DNA of 64,000 nucleotides from Climacium dendroides (lineage: Eukaryota > Streptophyta > Bryopsida > Hypnales > Climaciaceae): positions 22,647,538-22,711,537 of the forward strand of contig OX467091.1 in the NCBI GenBank assembly GCA_950106755.1, given 5' to 3'. The notes below the pieces were generated by a model that worked only from the letters and a program-made list of their open reading frames with translations, was not told the origin of the DNA and did no database searches. How positions within the stretch are numbered: the stretch's first letter is position 1; the number at the start of each line of letters is the position of its first letter. Below are positions 44,691 to 57,020 of the stretch, one piece after another. A program made the position numbers and the translations under genes.

Positions 44691-46859
44691 AATCAATAAA
44701 TTATCAATTTAACTTGTTTCTGAATAAGTATAGAGGCCCGTATAAAATAATGTACATGAGACTATAAAAACGGAGTCAACTCTAGTACCAACTATTCAAA
44801 CGTTAAAAATGACATTCAAAAAGTGTCCAAATATTTTTTGTCAAGCATGTCATGAAACGTATGCAAAATATCATCTTTTACGACATCATAGTAAATATAC
44901 TAGCGGGGTTCAACTCACCAAATACGTTCATCAAATCATTATTGCCAAGCAACAACCATTACAAACAGTAATATGGTTGCACTTGCAGATAATTCTAGAA
45001 GATCTATCAGTGGTAGAAGGCGCTTTTGCCGAAGGCATCCTACTAAGAAAATGAAAAAAAGAGGTTGAACGAATCAAATTAGCTTCATTGTTATCCAATG
45101 CCGTAGCTACCAAGGTGCATGAACAAACTTGAAAACTCCTTAAAAACCAAAAGAATTTCCCAAGTATTTAAGCCAAATGGAAAAAACTCAAAAAACCTCT
45201 AATGCAGTGTGAAAACAATTAGAATCACATGTGTATAAAATTTTTAGTTAAATTTTTAGTTAGAATTTTAATTAAACTTTTGGACTTTTTAGATATTATA
45301 TATGATGAGGATGGAAATTAAATGGGAGAAAAAGGGACATTATATGTATAATTAAATTTCAATTATCCCTTCTCCCCTCGCCACCTGAATGGTGACGAAA
45401 TCCATCCAAGGATGTCGGCATTCCTAGCAGCCACATGTGGGGGGGACTACTAATTACAACTGAAAATTCTTCCCATATGGTTAGATTTCATCTTCCAAAC
45501 TTTTTATACAAAAATGTGTAGATTTTATAATTTATTACTTTCCATAATATGTTGAAGAAATAAGTTGGGAATACGTATAAAAAAATTCAAACAAAAAAAT
45601 TTCATATTCATGCTTGAAAAAAATAGTAAGTAGAAAAAATAGAGTATGATTTAAAATATCAAATTGTTAAGAATTTAGTTATAGAATTTAAAAAAAAATC
45701 CTATCCCAATGATTGTATTGTTGCAATAAACAATCTAGACTCAATATTTTTATTTTCTTCAAAAATTTAAAAAATTGAGTTAAATAAAAAATTTCAAAGT
45801 TTATTTAGAATAAAGACTTCACAACTACCTGTAAACTAAAACTCCTCATAACTTTGGTCTCATTAATAAAAATGAAATGATTCAAAGCTTTTCATGTATA
45901 TATAAATCTAAAAAGTCATTTTTAATTATGCAATAATTTTATCCTAACCATATAGTCAAAAGTTATGAAAATTGTTGTATCTCAAAGATATTCTTTGGAC
46001 ACATGTTTTGTGAAAATTTTAAGGAAAAAAATAAAAAATTTCATTTGTAGTTGCACAATTTCGTTATATTGGCAAAAAATTGATGTTTGGACGTCTAGGG
46101 GTTAAAATAGCTCCAACCAAAATAGTCCCATTTATACTTCTAACAATTTAAATACTAAAAAAAAACTGTATCTATTCAAATGCATAAAATCAAATATGTA
46201 GATGTTGTTTCAAATGTTTGCACCTATGTATACTACCAATTTGTCACTTGGAGCTTATTGTTTTGTGATATTTTTATGTTTCAAGTTAAATTTTATACAA
46301 AAATCCCTTTTAAGAATATTAAATCAAAATAGGTTATTCTTCCATCATGAAATAATTTTTCATAATTCCAAAAATAAATGCCCAAAAATGATTATCCACT
46401 ACTTTAAATAATCTATGTGTGAATCCTACATAGCATCCAATGCAACTCTTGCTTTCACTATAGTTTTTTCATTACACGAGATGGAAGAAAACAAGTCTCC
46501 TTGCCCCTCTAACATTTTTTTCCTCATATGCTCTAGCTTGTATGAGTTACCTTATGTCCTTCAAAGAAGACTATATAACTTGCTACAATTATAAGAATAA
46601 ATATGTAATTTTAAAATGTGTCAAATTTAAAATTTGTAATATCTATAACTTTAATTAGTTCATTAATTGTTGCTAAAGCTTTCTGATGTTGCTTGGCTTT
46701 TATAGACCTAAAGAATCTGAAGTCTATTAAATATTAAAATTAAGACTATTTAAAGATTGACATCTTAACGATATGTTGAAACCGTCTAAATGACATGCAT
46801 TAAAAATGGCATCATCCTCTACTTTTACATGTAACTTTGCATTGTCTTATTGAATGTAA
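44691..46859. other. AT-rich noncoding region
   Basis: No gene is supported. Any upstream part or partner ORF of the Harbinger element would lie at its left end, but frames there (for example 44809-45054) show no family signature. The rest is AT-rich, with a repeat-like terminus near 46090-46110. Confidence 0.45.
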
Positions 46860-47703
46860 ATGAGGTGGTTTCTTGTTTTAGTTGACCACTTCTCTTTAAT
46901 TGTAAGAATCTCTTTTTTGATAATCAGCTTCACATACTTTTCTTAATTGACCTTATAAATTTTATCATTAGCATTTTTTATAGTTAGTTCCTTAAAAATT
47001 ATATTGCTAGTTCTTTTCAAATAATAGGTCAAAGTCTAATGAACCCATTAAACATTGTCTTGTGGTAATGCAATATGGAGCATAGTTTTGCTTAGCAACT
47101 ACAACAAGAAATATGATTTTTGTTATATATTACTTACTCTTGATGAATCTCTTCAAGACAAATTGCTTTGGAATGATGTAGTTCGTCTGTTAATTTTTTT
47201 GTTAAAAAATCACTTCTCATCAAAAGGCACAACATTTTTTATAATATAAAAAGTTGTTGTTCCCACCTAAATCTCTATACTAGCAAAGAATGTTCTCAAA
47301 TCTTGCCATTTTGCAAAAGAACTTACATAATCCATACTTGCAAAATGTTACAATCTATTGTTTTCCAACCTGAGTTATCCATGATGCGGTACAAAAAGTT
47401 AATAAAGGCTTATTCATTTTTGAAGCTTCTTTTTGCTTCTTTTTAAATTTGTGAGATGATTTTTGAATATATTTCAAATTGCCTTGCAATATTGGTGATT
47501 GCACATTTTGCATGTATTTCATTATTTAATAACTTCAACAATTTTTGGTGTATATCTTGTTGTTCTTCATTAGTAAGATTTCGATTATTTGCTACTTCAA
47601 GTATTATATTGTATATATATATAAAGCAATGAAAACTCATTTTTTTCAAATTAAGTTTTTCATATGAAGCTTTTACCTTAAAGTTCCATTTAAGCATGTA
47701 CAC
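46860..47703 (-). pseudogene. Mariner-like transposase remnant
   Basis: The minus frame 47703-47443 carries the plant mariner N-terminal helix-turn-helix pattern: RNLTNEEQQDIHQKLLKL, then AITNIARQFEIYSKIISQI, normally followed by WKR. Further down, around 47130-47060, sequence reading ITKIIFLVVVAKQNYAP fits the conserved block before the first catalytic aspartate, followed by a degraded FDGKIG-type stretch. Everything between is broken by stops. The family call rests on these two blocks. It is relevant to the two Stowaway-like MITEs at 15.2-15.4 kb. Confidence 0.5.
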
Positions 47704-48797
47704 ATTTTTTAAGAATGATGTAAACTTAATTTGTGATATTAATGAGTTTTTTTTTAGCTTTTTTAAGAGTTTTTTTCAATTTTTATTATTTATCGTCATT
47801 TATTTCAATCATATCACGTCATAGAGTGTAGTGAAAAATTGACATCTTGTGCTTTGAAAAATTAATTTTTGAGCGTTTTTGAAGTGATTTTAGTGTATAG
47901 AAATTGTTAAGAAAGTTCAATGTAGAGCTTCATAGCCATGGTTTTAAAGCTCATAGGTTTTGAAAATGAATACTGACTCATATTAAAAAGATACGTGCAT
48001 TATTGAGTTTTAATGTTGAGACCAAAAATTTAAAAATAAAGAAAAAGACTAATAGAGACTTACCATGAAATATCTTTTTCCTTAAATCTCAGGATGAATA
48101 GTATCATCTCTCCTTTAGAAACTAGGGAGTTAACATATGGTGAGAGTTTTTTTTAAAACAGTGTGTATACTTGAATTTTTTTTTCTCATACTATATAGCA
48201 TTAGCGATGATTATGGAGGCATTTGAATGATTTTAAGGAATTTTTAGGGATTTTATGAGAGATTTTAGTATAGAATTCAAACCTTAAAACTTAAAATTGA
48301 AAATTAAAACATCAATAGGTGACCAAAATATGGACTATTTATGATAACTATCAAAGTACGAGCGGCTGCTAAGTGTAATCATAATGATCGTTATGCTCAC
48401 TTAAGAGAGCAATACGAGGTTGTAACTCTTGAAGAGTTATTTAAGAAAGCTCATTTTTTTATCACTTTGATTTGGTTTTTATATAATCACATGTTGAAAC
48501 AAGGGTTACAGTATCATAATGAACAACAATAAATTTGGTGACAAAAAGATTTAACTCGAACTTAAGAGAGTGACACGGAAGAATTTAAAGTAGCGGTTCA
48601 TTGATTATTTTGTAAGCTCACACCAATTATCATTTTGAAAGAGTGGGATATCGATCGTTATAAGATTCTTGAGAACTACTTACGTACAAAAACTACTAAC
48701 AAATTAATGAACGTGATTTTGTAAGTGAAGAGTAACTACATCAATTCATCTCATTTATTAAAGGATTGAGCTTAAGCTCAATAATAAGGATGTATAA
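47704..48797. other. AT-rich noncoding region left of element 2
   Basis: No recognisable gene. A 63-codon frame at 48341 has a natural-looking composition (REQYEVVTLEELFKKAHFF), and its sense may continue past stops to about 48720. I cannot assign it. Confidence 0.4.
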
Positions 48798-51700
48798 TGT
48801 CATAGCACAAGGAAGCACAAATCCTACCCTTAGGTGTTAAATTGATGTAAAACACCTTAGATGACTCATGTATCGTTCCCACAGGATTTCAACGTTAGTT
48901 TCCTCAAGATATCTGGAACAGGATTCGGAAAACACCAAGCCCAAGCAAAACCGGATCTAAATATTTGCAACATGAAACTCTCTCAATACCCTCTCTTCTC
49001 CATAATCCAATTCCCTTACATCCACACCAAGTCTTCCACCAGTAATCGGACAAGGAGGATTGTCATAATCCTGTGCTTCTCTCTATCCGGATCAACTTAG
49101 ACGGATGCGGAACTGAAAAGAGGATTTCTATCCGGTTACAGTAACTCACAAAATCTTAGTTTAACCTCTACCAAGAGGGTTCCGCTCTTTGGTTTTAGGA
49201 AGGGAACGTAAACTCTACCCTTCAAACGTGTTTAGAGTGAAATGAAGATCCACTTAAAATAACAACAACAAACACCAGAATAGGAAATAGTTACTTCCTC
49301 ACAACTAATCCGGATGTTAATCCAGACTAGCAGGTCACTCAGGAAACCCCTATTATCCTCTCAGTACTACAACGACAGACCTATCCGGACAGAATTCCAA
49401 GAACGTGATCCGGCACCCGATAACTGAGAGATCCTAACTACCTTCATGTTCCTCTCTTCTGGATTCAGTAGAACCTCATCAAACGTCAGTTGGCGTTCGT
49501 TCTCCCTCCTGAAGAATTCACCCAATCTAAGAATGGCTATCCTACTCAGAAGACACCTAAGGAACTTCAGCAACCAGAACTCCCTCTCAGTACACAAAGT
49601 TTTCCTTAACCAAACCTTAATGCTCTTAAAATCAGATCCTAGACAGAATCCGGGGGCTACTTGTCTTCCTCTACACCTGCAAACCAGCTACCCGCACTAA
49701 ACAATGGTTCTAGCATTGCACGGCATACCAACACAAAACTTAGCCTTTTCAGGCCAGCACTTATGAAGTGGAAATCTGAAATCAATTCGCAAAGTGTTGA
49801 AAAACACAAATATGAAAACACACCCGCCCGGGGCTTCAAGCTAACTTCAGCCCCCTAAATACACATCCCAAGGAACCCTAAAGGTCCCAAGGAGTAAAAC
49901 TAAAGGACAGGAGAATGACAGGTGTCATTCCTTATCCTTCTAAGTTGATTTTCCTACCAACCCATCCGATCCGCAAAATGTGGATCTCAGATCCTAAAAA
50001 TCCGGAAAGTGCAGTCCAAGTGCATGCACCTGAAAAGCACCTCCCAAGCTACTTCCTACCTACCAAAAACTTGGGTTTTCGGCTGACCATGCTAGGGTCG
50101 CTTCCTAGAAACTTCCTAACTACTTTTCTACCTATTTCCTAGCCTTCTTTGGAGAAGGTTCCTCTAACTTTGTTGCCCCTTTCCTAGCTAGTTGTTTCCT
50201 ACTAGCTGACGGTTTCCCACTCAAGGGCGGCTTCCCCTTAGACGGTGTTGAAGTTTTCCCCTTGAACTTCGTTGGTGAGATTTGCTCAGGTTCCGACTCC
50301 TCTTCTGATCCGGTGTCTTCCGATTTCTCTTCTCCGGATCTCGACAGACTTTCCTCCTGCTCAGATTGGCTTGGAGATTCGTCCTCCGCGGATTGTTGAC
50401 TCCTTAGAGGCACGTCTCTTCCTCTGATGGGAGTAACCTTCTTCACAGTCTTCTTGGCAATTGAGGGTTGAGAGCCTTTACTTGGTGGTGTGCCTAGGTC
50501 GGATTCCGACTTCCGAATTTGAGTCTTTGATCCGGATCCGTGCACTGATCCTTCTTTCCTCCCTTCCATTCTTTTAGACGTTGGTGTCAACTCCTCCTCC
50601 TGCCTTTCCTGCTTGGTTGGCGTCTTCATTGGAGTCTTTGTGAGCGCATCCTTCTTGGTTGGCTCCATCTCCTCATCCTCCTTCTTTATTCCGGATTCCG
50701 GAAACTGTTCTGCTTGGTGAAGAACATCTCTGACTTCAAACATAAACTTCTCCATTTCTTCGGAATACTCTGCCAACACCATGACAGCCTTACCTACGGC
50801 TTCCGGTCCTGCCTCATGGATCCTCTCATCATAGAGTTTGGCTTTGTTCACAACATCCGCAGTGTTGGAAACAAAGGCCCCAACTCTCCTAATGACCCCT
50901 TTAAACTCTGAGGTAAGCCGTTCCACCTCTCTCTTCTTATCCTCACCCTTCTCAATTTGCCGCTGGAGATCCGCATTCCTCTCAGTCAACTCCTTGATGC
51001 GGGTTTCCCACTTCCGGTTTTCACTATCCCGGAGCAACCTTTCTACTCTCTCTGCGAACTCTGACACTTTGATCCCTCCAAGCAATCCACATACATTCCT
51101 CACTGCTCCTCTCTCCGTGTCAAACTCCTCCCGAACTTTCCCTAAGTCCGAAATGATCCTCCCCAAAGTATCCTCTCCTAAAACTTCCGGTTCCAGTGAG
51201 GCTTTCCCTTTTTCTTTGGATCCCTTCTTAGAAGAGACTGACACCCTCTCAGCCTCTGTCCTCCTTTCAAAAGGCTCCTTTCCTCTCTCTGAGGATTCCC
51301 CCTCAGATCCCTCATCTGGTCCTTCCTTTCTCTCTTCTTCCTCTTCCTCTCGGGGTGGGGTAAGATTAAGTTTCACTAGGGTGACTGCGGCCTTGTACAT
51401 GGTCTTCTCTGAAGTTTTCAGAGTACCTAGGGAGTCATACAAGTAAAAGAGGAATGGCCCAATGGGGGTGGCCTTTGCGTTTCCTAGGGCGTTTACCATC
51501 TTCCCTACCAGATCTTTCACTATCCCTCCCCAAAACACTTTCCTCTCCCCACTCAACGCTCCGAAGATCGTATTGGCCCACGTTACCGTGACCCGGTTTG
51601 GCCGTTCCGGATACAGGATTGGTACTATAAATTCTAACATCCTCCTCTTTCTTGCTACCTTGCAATCTGCTACTGCGTAGCCATCCTTAGGGTGAGGAGG

Positions 51701-52484
51701 ATTAGAGAATTTACCTTCCGCGAATTTGTGAACCCGCGAAGCCATCCCCTCTCCAGATCGAGGAAAGTCGTAGACCCTCTTCCAGATGTCCATAGTCCAC
51801 TTTCCGGGTAGAGCTCGGACGGTCTTGATCCATTCGTTCGACTGTTCATTCATCAACTCCCGGATCATTTCCTCGCTCTTCAAACTCCATAGTCGGTAGA
51901 GGAATCCCGCACACCCAAGTTGGCCCAGATCCTCCTCTAGCTGCTTCCTCTTTCCGTCATCCTTCGGAATCACTGGACAGATGCTCTTGGTCTTGAAAGG
52001 AGATGACCCGCTTGCTTCCGCCTTCACCATGGTTGCAGAACTTTCCAAAACACTCACCACTGAAACCTCCTATCCTTTTCTTGCCACAGCTCCCGGTCAA
52101 TCCTCTTCCTCTCTACGACAGGATCCGGAAAGTAAGATCACCCAATCCTCTCACACCTCTAAAGACAAACCTCACTCTAAGAGTGCTCCCAAACTATAAA
52201 GACACAATGAGGTTTGAGGAACCAAACCCCTGCATATCCTTTCCTGGCAGTCACAGCCGTTGGGAAAGTAGCCGTTTCCGCAATCATCGCGGAGGAATCT
52301 AGCCGTTGAACGGTCCTCCGTGATGTATGGGATTACTGTTGGATCCGGGATTTCCTCTTCCCGTCCCGATAATCTTCCGGTAGCGTGCGGATGCGGTTGC
52401 TTCCGGCCCCGGTATATTTTTCCGATCCCTGTTTAGTTCCTTGGATGCGGATCCGGTTCCGGATCTTTAGGAAAACAGGAAACA
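48798..52484 (-). mobile_element. TGT...ACA element 2 (3,687 bp)
   Basis: The left end, TGTCATAGCACAAGG, matches the left end of element 1 (TGTCGTAGCACAGGG) at 13 of 15 positions. The right end on the minus strand begins TGTTTCCTGTTTTCC. Flanks are TATAA (48793-48797) and TATAA (52485-52489), a perfect 5-bp target duplication. One intact ORF (50132-52030, minus) fills the middle. CCGG words are dense throughout and absent in the AT-rich flanks. The subterminal TCGTTCCCACAGGA near 48875 is shared with element 1. No LTRs, reverse transcriptase, integrase or tRNA-primer site are visible. It is the smaller, better-preserved member of the family. Confidence 0.8.
50132..52030 (-). CDS. Intact 632-aa coiled-coil protein of element 2
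   Basis: A full-length frame from ATG 52030; an upstream in-frame extension has only GTG. Domains: a short head; a helical globular domain (about residues 40-225) with GCAGFLYRLW, MDIWKRVYDF, EGKFSNPPHPKDGYAV, LEFIVPILYPERPNRV and TIFGALSGE; an acidic Glu/Lys linker; coiled coil (about residues 310-400) with LTERNADLQRQIEKGEDKKR; a 'VVNKAKLYDERIHEAG' motif; then a long Ser/Lys/Pro-rich basic tail with many SP and TP sites. No catalytic motif is seen. It is the intact homologue of the broken genes at 31677-33662 and 34380-35983. It may be a Gag-like or DNA-binding structural protein, but that is inference. Its intactness suggests recent activity or selection. Confidence 0.75.
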   Translation of the reverse strand: MVKAEASGSSPFKTKSICPVIPKDDGKRKQLEEDLGQLGCAGFLYRLWSLKSEEMIRELMNEQSNEWIKTVRALPGKWTMDIWKRVYDFPRSGEGMASRVHKFAEGKFSNPPHPKDGYAVADCKVARKRRMLEFIVPILYPERPNRVTVTWANTIFGALSGERKVFWGGIVKDLVGKMVNALGNAKATPIGPFLFYLYDSLGTLKTSEKTMYKAAVTLVKLNLTPPREEEEEERKEGPDEGSEGESSERGKEPFERRTEAERVSVSSKKGSKEKGKASLEPEVLGEDTLGRIISDLGKVREEFDTERGAVRNVCGLLGGIKVSEFAERVERLLRDSENRKWETRIKELTERNADLQRQIEKGEDKKREVERLTSEFKGVIRRVGAFVSNTADVVNKAKLYDERIHEAGPEAVGKAVMVLAEYSEEMEKFMFEVRDVLHQAEQFPESGIKKEDEEMEPTKKDALTKTPMKTPTKQERQEEELTPTSKRMEGRKEGSVHGSGSKTQIRKSESDLGTPPSKGSQPSIAKKTVKKVTPIRGRDVPLRSQQSAEDESPSQSEQEESLSRSGEEKSEDTGSEEESEPEQISPTKFKGKTSTPSKGKPPLSGKPSASRKQLARKGATKLEEPSPKKARK

Positions 52485-54149
52485 TATAATATCTTTCTTA
52501 ACCAAATTATCTATCTACTACTATCCAATAGTGAGGTAGAGTTAATATTGGTAATATAATTAGTTTACCATTTTGTAAATAAAAAAATTTTACCAATACT
52601 AATTCTTTACTTCAAAATTCTATATAACCAACTTCATCCTCTCATTTTGGTCTACGACATATAAGGTATCTTGGTGTCTATGTACAAAGGTATACAATTC
52701 AACAAAATTTGTATTATTATTAATTTAATGATGTGATAGAGAGCATGGCATTTTTTAACATAATGATACATCTCCCTACCATTTAGCAAAATAATTAAAT
52801 TTGTATGAAACAATGAGTGTCCGTTAAATGTATCTTGTAAAACGTTATATGAAAATCTTGAAGAACCATGTTCAAAACACGGTGTGGCTAGAAACATACA
52901 TAGTTGAGAGGTACTTAAAAGACAAATGCATTGGTTTTGTAATAGAGTACTTATAGAGATTTGAACCAATATAGAGACATGTTTAAGTTGAAGACAAAAA
53001 GTATGGGGATGCAAAAAAAGTGCTACAAGGTGCAAAAAAACCATATGTTATGAGCAAAGAGTTACACAACGTAGCATACTAGTATGTATTTACAAACATC
53101 TCCAAAATGCAAAATTTGTAATTGTAAGTGGCTTTTAAACTCAAGATATGTCATAGGAATAGGCGAACGTCAACTCTACATAGAGCCAACGGTCTGTATT
53201 TCAGTAAATAGAACAATTATATTTATATGCCCTGCAAGTCGTATTTTAATCACGTCTACATTCTATACATAGTCACTATTTAACTTAATGACTCTTGAAA
53301 GTCTATTTAAAGTCACTTTGAAATCATAGAAGTTCAATGTCCGAAGCTTCGTGACTAAATTACTTGTTTGACAAATATCTGTTAAAACGTTTTGACAGAC
53401 TAGAGAAGAAAGCCCATATATTTGAAACTTTAAATACTTCATACATATGTAAAAGGTGACAAAATGAAAATCAAGACTATTTATTAACATCATTAACATA
53501 ATGAATTCAAAGTACAGTAAAGGAATTAAACTTAAATTTGGGAAATACAAAAAACATGAACCGTTTCCTATTGAGTAAAAAACCTTTGCAAAGAGTAATT
53601 AGATACACAAAAATGATTGCATTTAAAAATCACTTTCGAATGAATAATGAGACCACGAACCGCATGATAAGTTACAATGTAGTGTAACCTCTGTGTTTGA
53701 GTTGCCATTTGAAATTCTTGGGGACTTTTTAATGCCATTTGTTGAAATCTTGAAGGATACACTAGAATTGAATTATAGGGCATTGCAGACAAAAACAATT
53801 CTACTACGCTGCGAGTGAATAAAGTCCTTTAACAATCAAGGGAATCTTATGTATACACGTAATAATGTTGATTTTTTTGTGGTGAATTTTCACCATAAAT
53901 TTCCTTGCTTGGTAGAGCCTTTTATTTTTCTTAGCCAAGCCATGTAGGTATTCTTCTCGAACGTGGCAAATGAATCCGGATGAAAAGTAGTCTAATAAAA
54001 AAAAGTTAGAGCAAAGCATGAAGTCATAGACACAACAAACTTCAACCAATTTGATGAGCCATATAACTTGTCATACAGGTGGAGGGATTTGAACTCGAGA
54101 CCTCGAGGATATCAAGCCTATAGCAAAAAGGTACCAAAATGTGGCGCAT
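52485..54149. other. AT-rich noncoding region right of element 2
   Basis: No supported gene. Frames of 60-130 codons on the minus strand are AT-driven and lack recognisable features. A SINE-like fragment lies at the right edge (54060-54125). Confidence 0.5.
54060..54125 (-). repeat. tRNA-derived SINE-like fragment, copy 2
   Basis: On the minus strand GGTCTCGAGTTCAAATCCC is a good RNA polymerase III B-box with a T-stem-like flank. The A box is not clear. It is similar in kind, not closely in sequence, to the fragments at 43470 and 61700-61920. Confidence 0.35.
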
Positions 54150-54365
54150 TTTGTGTAAATCATCACATTCGTTAACAAATGGACATATATCGGTGTAACT
54201 TTCCTTTGAGAATCTAGGTCGACTTTCTCTGTCTATGGGTTTTTGAGCCTATCTTGACTGATTTTTCCTCTTTCCAATGATACAAGTCTCAAAGTCTAAT
54301 TCTTCCTCAATCAAAAGCTATGGCCCTTTTTAGGCCGCAGTTTTCATTACTAGTAATCACTTTAA
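54150..54365 (+). repeat. ~220-bp dispersed repeat, copy 1
   Basis: Begins TAAATCATCACAT, contains CTGATTTTTCCTCTTTCCAA and CCTCAATCAAAAGCTATGGCC, and ends near GCAGTTTTCATTACT. It matches 57675-57905 (same strand) and 58745-58985 (opposite strand). The three copies sit at the borders of the satellite blocks. Confidence 0.7.
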
Positions 54366-54769
54366 CGACTCATATTTCAGGCAATTCTTGTCTAATTTGG
54401 GAAATTTTAGTACAATTCTTCACTCATGTCTCTTCCTCTTTCCAACAATACTAGTCTCAAGATATACTTCCTCTTCAATCAAAAATTAGAGAGGGTTGAA
54501 GCCTTAAGGTCGCCGTTTTTATGGGTTACAGCAACTTTGGTGACTGATACCTCAAGCAATTTTGGTCCGATTTGATAAATTTTTGCATGCATCTTCACTA
54601 ATTTTTTGTCTTCTTTTTTTAACGGTATAAAACACACCTTCTAACTCCTTAACTATCAAAAGTTATTGCAATTTAGGATTCTAGGGTTTCATGGTAGTGA
54701 ACAACTCAGGATTGAGGGCCCCATTTCTTTTGGATATAACAAAAGATAAAAAAAACATAAAGAAGGGAA

Positions 54770-56465
54770 GTACCGATACACCGTAACACCTTTTTTGGGC
54801 AAGGACCTACACTAGTGAAAGGGTGTAATACAAATTCAAGTATCAGAAGGGTATAGTAGATGGACACTAATACACTATTACACCTTCTTGGGCCAAGGAG
54901 CTACATCGGTGTAAGGATATAGGCAGGTGTAGAAGAATGCATTGTGGGAGCAGAGATACACCATTACATACTCTTAGATAGAGGAACTGACATTAAAAAA
55001 AGGATGTAATGCTAAATTCAGGTATGGAGGAAAGACACTGATATACCGTTATACTTGCTTCGACTAAGAAGCTACATTGGTATAGCACTAGATTCAAAGT
55101 AAGGGGAAATGCATCAAGAGAAGAAGGATACACCTAGCCCAATTTTTCCCCCAAAACATTTTATATACCTAGATTTGACCTTAAAGTGCTCCAACATCCA
55201 ATTGATGAACAATGAACACATTGATATTCTTGTTTCTTTTTCATGTTACTTCCATAAAAGTCATCCAAATTTGGAGAGATATATTATCATGTAGGTGTTT
55301 TATCTAATAAATGGAGTTGGGGTTATAATAGTACATACATAGATATGTTTTTCTAAAATGACAAGAGGCAACTAGGACAATTGTTTGACCAATCCAAGCT
55401 TGTATTCACTCTAGTTCAAAACAGAATTTGCAAAAATAAGGTCATTGATCCTAAACAATGTTACAATTCCAAAAAATCACAAAATCCACAAAACTTCATT
55501 TCAATATCATTCTAGTAAATGATAGTCCAAATATTGTAATATTTTGTAATTTAGGGGTATTTTCTTAAAACTTTGAAATTCCTTCATCAAAATGAAAAAG
55601 AAATATTGGTAATAGCATTGGTAAACTTAAGTGTATGGATAGAGCTTCCATTCATGATCTACAACTTTTAATTGAATATCAACTCCAAAAAAATCCTTTC
55701 AAATAGTGTCACTTCATGATGATATTCCTGAAATCATGAAATCTAAAGAATACTTTCGATGTTCAGGGTTCAACCTATGTACGTATTGAGAGACACAAAT
55801 ACACCATTGAACCTTACAAGAAATGATATTGGTGTAACAAGAATTCTAAATGTTGCAAAATATATTGTAGGAGCAAGGGTACACCGTCTCAAGTTTTAGG
55901 CCAAATATTTATACTCCTATAATACACAATTCAAAACACTATTGCAATGCATTGTGGAGATAGCGGTTTTAAAAAATTACACTTTTCTTTCTAAGAAGTT
56001 ACACCAGTGTAGTCTAGCCTTGAGGTATACTATTATACTTTTCAATTGGTTCCAAGGAGTTACACCAAGGTAGTCTGACTTCTAGTTAAGTACACTATTA
56101 TACTTCTTGGTCCCAAAGAATTACACCAGGGTAGCCTAGCCTCTAGCTAGGTACACCATTACACTTTGCGGTCTCAAGAAATTACACTAGTATTGGCAGG
56201 CCTCCGCATACTCTATTACACTTTGCAGTCCCAAGGAATTACATTAGGATAGCCTAGCCTCCAAGTACACCATCACACCTCTCAATTTCAAGGAGTTATA
56301 TTAATGTAGACAAGCCTCCAGGTACATCATTACACTTCCCGGTTCCAAGGAGTTACACCAATATAGTCCGGCCTTTAGTTAGATACACTATTACATCTCT
56401 CGATCCTAAAGTTTTATACCAGTATAGCTCGGCCTCTAGCTAGGTACAGAATTACACATTCCTAA
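54770..56465 (+). repeat. Satellite 1: 'ACACCATTACACTT' family
   Basis: Dispersed at first (54770-55110 and about 55795-55900), then a head-to-tail array of roughly eight 55-60 bp units from about 55980 to 56465. The unit reads approximately GTACACYATTACACTT, then CTCGGTCCCAAGG, then AGTTACACCAGTGTAGCC, then TAGCCTCTAGCTAG. Units are 75-85% alike by eye. More units occur at about 57025-57180 and 57385-57470. No coding potential. Confidence 0.8.
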
Positions 56466-57020
56466 AAAATGTTCCATAATAAACAAGACCTGGTCATCAA
56501 GAAACCTCCCAATAGAAATGATAACAATGAGAGAGAATGGTCATTGAGAGATCTCCTAGTAGAAACAGAAAATATAAGGTAACAAAAATGGTCCAATCGT
56601 TGAAAGATCCCTCGATAGAAATGAAAGATCCCCCAATAGAAAAAATATTCATTGGGAGATCTCCGAACAGAAATGGTCCGATCGTTGAAAGATCCCCCAA
56701 TAGAAAAAACTGAGAGTAATGTAGCAAAAATATTCATTGGGAGATCTCCGAACAGAAGAATAGAAAATATTCAATAATAAGCACAGTTTGGTCATTAGAA
56801 GATCTCCTGATAGAAATGATGCAAATCAAAGTAATGCATCAAGAATGTTCATCAAAAGATCTTCTAATAGAAATAGAAGATGCTCAATATTAAACACGGT
56901 CCGATCATTAAGAGATCTCCTCATAGAAATGATGCAATTTAGAGTACTGGAGCTAAAATGTTCATTGAAAGATCTCCCAATGGAAATAGAAAAAGTTCGG
57001 TAACAAGTAATGTAGGACAA
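56466..57020 (+). repeat. Satellite 2: 'AGATCTCCYRATAGAAATG' family, main block
   Basis: Repeats of about 60 bp alternate in two forms, one with AATGTTCATTGAGAGATCTCC and AATAGAAATAGAAAATGTTC, the other with GGTCATTAGAAGATCTCC and GATAGAAATGATGMAA. Together they make a dimeric unit of about 120-125 bp. Each half holds the palindrome AGATCT or a one-base variant. Open frames here reflect the repeat only. Further blocks lie at 57475-57670 and 58985-59290, in the same orientation. Confidence 0.8.

Noticed and set aside
52031..52060. Ten-codon extension of the 632-aa element ORF
   Set aside because: It starts with GTG; the first ATG in frame is at 52030.
52652..54049. Several 60-130 codon minus-strand frames
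   Set aside because: They are AT-driven, with no conserved motifs, no consistent splice signals and no neighbour relationship.
54060..54125. Functional tRNA gene on the minus strand
   Set aside because: There is a good B box, but no acceptor stem, A box or anticodon arm can be folded.
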